Source: an uncultured Clostridium sp. (lineage in GTDB: Bacteria > Bacillota_A > Clostridia > TANB77 > CAG-508). Taken from it: a stretch of DNA of 8,917 nucleotides. Each line of letters starts with the position of its first letter. Position 1 is the first letter of the stretch. The position numbers were made by a program, and so were the translations under genes. Shown piece after piece: positions 7,515 to 8,917 of this stretch. The notes under the pieces were generated by a model. That model was not told the origin of the DNA. It saw only the letters and a list, made by a program, of their open reading frames with translations, and did not search any database. The stretch spans positions 1 through 8,917 of the forward strand of contig CATOLW010000036.1 of assembly GCA_951800935.1 (NCBI GenBank), read 5' to 3'.

Positions 7515-7531
7515 TTCTCAAGTTTAGAGAA
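7515..7531 (-). other. Small hairpin just upstream of the recombinase ribosome binding site
   Basis: A 5-bp stem, TTCTC (7515-7519) with GAGAA (7527-7531), encloses a 7-nt loop and ends one base before the recombinase Shine-Dalgarno (7513-7508). There is no U tract, so it is not a terminator. It might modulate translation of the TTG-initiated recombinase, but the stem is short and AT-rich and could be chance. Confidence 0.2.
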
Positions 7532-7544
7532 TCTTTATGTGTTT

Positions 7545-7573
7545 ATTATACATCAAAATATTAAATTTTTAAA
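7545..7573 (-). promoter_or_regulatory. Candidate internal promoter in front of the recombinase
   Basis: A perfect -10 hexamer TATAAT (7550-7545) lies 17 bp from TTTAAA (7573-7568), a 4-of-6 match to the -35 consensus, between the SHOCT-like gene and the recombinase. It could allow the recombinase to be expressed separately. The weak -35 and high AT content keep this tentative. Confidence 0.25.
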
Positions 7574-7754
7574 TACCTATATGAGTTAAATTATATTCTT
7601 GTAAGATATTTTGTTTTAGTTCTAAATATCTCTTTTCTTTAATTAGTCCTGCATTAAATGTTTTGTTTAATATTGCTATTTTTATACTGCAATTAAGAAT
7701 ATTTTCATTTAGTTTGATGTTTTTTGTATTATCAAAATTGATTTCGTACAACAT
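7569..7754 (-). CDS. Small SHOCT-like protein upstream of the recombinase
   Basis: This is a 61-residue protein. Its C-terminal half, FNAGLIKEKRYLELKQNILQ (33-52) followed by EYNL, has the pattern of a SHOCT-type short domain: a helix, a Gly-Leu/Ile turn, then a Glu/Lys-rich helix with a Leu-Lys pair. Such domains occur at the C-termini of varied proteins and alone; the function is unknown, though oligomerisation or nucleic-acid binding has been suggested. Its position directly upstream of the recombinase, in what appears to be one transcript from the promoter at 7859-7887, makes a role in controlling or assisting recombination possible, but this is inference. The start is firm: ATG at 7754 with AAGGAGGAGG (7770-7761) and a 6-nt spacer. 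There is no membrane segment or signal peptide. Confidence 0.75.
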   Translation of the reverse strand: MLYEINFDNTKNIKLNENILNCSIKIAILNKTFNAGLIKEKRYLELKQNILQEYNLTHIGI

Positions 7755-7800
7755 AAAAATCCTCCTCCTTGAATGATTTAAATTTCAAAAAAGGCAACAG

Positions 7801-7830
7801 AAAAAGCCAGTCGGCTAGCTTCGACTGACT
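7801..7830 (-). terminator. Terminator-like hairpin in the leader of the SHOCT/recombinase transcript
   Basis: On the minus strand AGTCAGTCG (7830-7822) pairs with CGACTGGCT (7813-7805) as a 9-bp stem with one G-U pair and an 8-nt loop (7821-7814) containing GCTAGC, followed at once by five T residues (7805-7801). This is a standard intrinsic terminator shape. It stands about 20 nt after the expected start of transcription from the promoter at 7859-7887 and 47 bp before the SHOCT start. It would thus act as a leader attenuator for the recombinase operon, or shield that operon from upstream readthrough. On the plus strand there is no good T tract. Confidence 0.7.
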
Positions 7831-7858
7831 TGATTGTTTTACATTTTTTGATAATACG

Positions 7859-7887
7859 ATTATATTATGGTGTTATATGAATTTCAA
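7859..7887 (-). promoter_or_regulatory. Near-consensus sigma-70-type promoter for the SHOCT/recombinase operon
   Basis: The minus strand reads TTGAAA (7887-7882), a 17-bp spacer, then TATAAT (7864-7859), the best promoter match seen in the window. The expected start point is near 7852, giving a leader of about 97 nt before the SHOCT ATG that includes the terminator hairpin. The spacer contains GGTGTTAT, a partial match to the dyad half-site found upstream. The nearest full dyad is 57 bp upstream of the -35. Confidence 0.65.
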
Positions 7888-7943
7888 TTCCCGTTTTTTT
7901 CCCTTTTTTCTGTTAAAATTGATAAAGTATTGATTTTTAGCAT

Positions 7944-8178
7944 AGTACACTAAGTGTACTTGTATAAAATTTTTTAAATTTATTTTTATAACCCATATTT
8001 GTGGGTTCACTTAGTGTACTTATTACTATTTTTTTGAAATCTCTAGTTCACTTGGTGTACTTTTCTTTTAAATTTCAATCAAATTCAAATACACTTGGTG
8101 AACTTTTTTAAGTTTTTAGTTCACCATTTTCAATTTTAACGAAGAATAGCGGATTTGAGTCAGTTCACTCGGTGAATT
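7944..8178. repeat. Array of five 17-bp dyad-symmetric repeats (half-site AGTWCACY)
   Basis: Five sites share an 8-1-8 dyad: 7944-7960 (AGTACACT-A-AGTGTACT, a perfect palindrome), 8004-8020 (GGTTCACT-T-AGTGTACT), 8045-8061 (AGTTCACT-T-GGTGTACT), 8088-8104 (AATACACT-T-GGTGAACT) and 8162-8178 (AGTTCACT-C-GGTGAATT). Centres are 60, 41, 43 and 74 bp apart. Single half-sites occur at 8118-8125 (AGTTCACC) and 8283-8289 (GTTCACT). The sequences between the dyads are unrelated. This looks like an operator or iteron array for a dimeric DNA-binding protein not encoded in the window. Other possibilities are binding sites for a partition or relaxosome protein. Confidence 0.8.
7990..8007. repeat. Short inverted repeat overlapping the second dyad
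   Basis: AACCCA (7990-7995) and TGGGTT (8002-8007) form a 6-bp stem with a 6-nt loop. It overlaps the left arm of the dyad at 8004-8020, so hairpin extrusion and protein binding there would exclude each other. No T tract follows on either strand. Confidence 0.4.
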
Positions 8179-8221
8179 TTTACATCATATTTGCTTAAAA
8201 TTTTTGTTTCTTTATTAACTC

Positions 8222-8240
8222 TTGAAGGCTTGTCCTTCAA
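8222..8240. repeat. Perfect 7-bp hairpin downstream of the partial gene
   Basis: TTGAAGG (8222-8228), loop CTTGT and CCTTCAA (8234-8240) form a perfect 7-bp stem. No T run follows on either strand, so it is a poor terminator for the gene ending at 8304, although it lies 63 bp past that stop. It might be a processing, transfer-origin or replication hairpin. Confidence 0.5.
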
Positions 8241-8303
8241 TGTGTGTATGCGATATGTTAATACCGCTTTCCTGCCTTTAGTGTTCACTAAAATTCAATG
8301 TTT

Positions 8304-8917
8304 CTATCTGTCTAAAATGTCCCTACTTAATTCCTTAATTGAGCCTATTTGTTTTTTAAACATTTCATCCCAAATATCTAAACATTGATTTGAAAGAACT
8401 TTCATATCATTTTGTTTCTTACCCACAGTTTCATCATATAGCCCTACAATTAATTTTGACAATTCATCTCCATAATAATATATATTTTCTTCTTCTTGTT
8501 TACTATTTTCTAAAATAGATTTGATTGATTCTATAATAATTTCTTTAAAATCTAATATAGATACTGCATTTTCATCAATATAATGTATAAAAGAATGTAT
8601 AGAACGTCTTCCAGTAGCCCTCTTCATAATATCCTTTAAGAATTCTTTATCTCTTTCTAAATTTATTAAATTGTCATAAAATAATCTACAAATAGAATCT
8701 TCTATATCATAGTTAACTTCTTTAAATCTAGTAATTAGCATTTTTACTTTTTTATTATATTTAACATTGTCAAAGTAGTTTATTGCCATACGCAAAATTG
8801 CCTTAATTTGATCTTCATCTATTGAATTAATATCATCCATTATATATGAAAATTCATTTTTTAAGATGTACATTTCCACTATACAATAACTACCTATTTC
8901 TTTTAATTCTTTATCCT
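8304..8917 (-). CDS. C-terminal part of a larger protein, possibly a STAND-type defence ATPase (partial)
   Basis: The frame is open from the stop TAG at 8306-8304 to the right edge, giving 203 residues of a protein that starts outside the window. A GTG at 8879 is in frame, but it has no good ribosome binding site and the sequence before it (DKELKEIGSYCI) reads as continuous coding sequence, so it is not taken as the start. The visible part is predicted helical, charged and soluble, without membrane segments or catalytic motifs. The final stretch, CLDIWDEMFKKQIGSIKELS then RDILDR, resembles from memory the C-termini of large STAND/NACHT-like ATP-binding proteins found in defence islands, but no ATPase motif is in view. 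It is followed by the 549-bp control region and may be cargo of the element or part of its insertion context. Confidence 0.65.
   Translation of the reverse strand, partial: DKELKEIGSYCIVEMYILKNEFSYIMDDINSIDEDQIKAILRMAINYFDNVKYNKKVKMLITRFKEVNYDIEDSICRLFYDNLINLERDKEFLKDIMKRATGRRSIHSFIHYIDENAVSILDFKEIIIESIKSILENSKQEEENIYYYGDELSKLIVGLYDETVGKKQNDMKVLSNQCLDIWDEMFKKQIGSIKELSRDILDR

Larger units (their letters stand above)
7755..8303. other. 549-bp non-coding control region of the mobile element
   Basis: No convincing gene lies here on either strand; short open frames lack ribosome binding sites. From left to right it holds the SHOCT gene's ribosome binding site, a terminator-like hairpin (7801-7830), a near-consensus minus-strand promoter (7859-7887), five 17-bp dyads with extra half-sites (7944-8178 and beyond), small inverted repeats at 7990-8007 and 8101-8114, and a hairpin at 8222-8240. 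The density of symmetric elements suggests a regulatory, replication or transfer-origin region. Confidence 0.7.

Noticed and set aside
7865..7881. Operator dyad inside the recombinase promoter spacer
   Set aside because: GGTGTTAT matches one half-site at 6 of 8 positions, but the partner arm is absent, so autoregulation through this site is not supported.
8102..8120. A sixth full dyad near 8101-8125
   Set aside because: AACTT/AAGTT around a T4 centre is symmetric but does not match the half-site; only the single half-site AGTTCACC (8118-8125) fits.
7944..8178. CRISPR array
   Set aside because: Repeats are short (17 bp), internally palindromic and imperfect, and intervals are unequal (41 to 74 bp between centres); no cas gene is present.
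8191..8388. Plus-strand open frame of 65 codons crossing the hairpin and the 3' end of the partial gene
   Set aside because: It overlaps the minus-strand coding frame, lacks a ribosome binding site and spans a structured non-coding region.
1..8917. rRNA, tRNA or known riboswitch
   Set aside because: No cloverleaf, T-loop sequence or conserved riboswitch core was seen on either strand by reading; the only structured leader is the terminator-type hairpin at 7801-7830.

Overview
The window is AT-rich, has strong AGGAGG-type ribosome binding sites, mixes ATG, GTG and TTG starts, uses TGA only as a stop (Trp is TGG) and carries a large serine recombinase. This points to a low-GC Firmicute, most likely a gut-type Clostridia relative. 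That assignment comes from composition and gene families, not from any marker gene. Every gene I can support lies on the minus strand, so transcription runs from high to low coordinates.

Region A (about 4413 down to 1) looks like one tightly packed operon of small soluble enzymes. In transcription order it holds a YfbR-like HD-domain hydrolase broken by a one-base frameshift, an UlaG/YtkL-like metallo-beta-lactamase-fold hydrolase, an MmcQ/YjbR protein, a PepC/bleomycin-hydrolase-type C1 peptidase, a GNAT acetyltransferase, an RBBP9/YdeN-type serine hydrolase, and the start codon of a further gene at the window edge. Spacings are 0 to 34 bp and nearly every gene has its own Shine-Dalgarno. 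No shared pathway is evident; it resembles an accessory set of housekeeping-type enzymes. The peptidase has Asp where the family has its catalytic Asn.

Region B (4538-5797) holds an unrecognised protein of about 390 residues. Its reading frame stays open upstream of any plausible start, back to the recombinase stop codon, so it may be the 3' remnant of a gene split by insertion.

Region C (5798-8303) looks like one end of a mobile element. It has a 567-residue large serine recombinase (TnpX/TndX type), a 61-residue SHOCT-like protein upstream of it, and a 549-bp non-coding control region. That region contains a near-consensus promoter (TTGAAA-17-TATAAT), a terminator hairpin in the leader between this promoter and the first gene, and five copies of a 17-bp dyad (half-site AGTWCACY) spread over 235 bp, plus further hairpins. 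The dyad array is the most unusual structure here and no regulator for it is in view.

Region D (8304-8917) is the C-terminal 203 residues of a larger protein continuing off the right edge. It is helical and unrecognised with certainty; its last 40 residues remind me of the C-termini of large STAND-type ATPases of defence islands, which is a memory-based suggestion only.

Working model: a serine-recombinase element, perhaps carrying defence cargo to the right, is integrated next to or inside the Region B gene, upstream of an enzyme operon. The element's other end, and any relaxase, excisionase or dyad-binding regulator, would lie outside the window.
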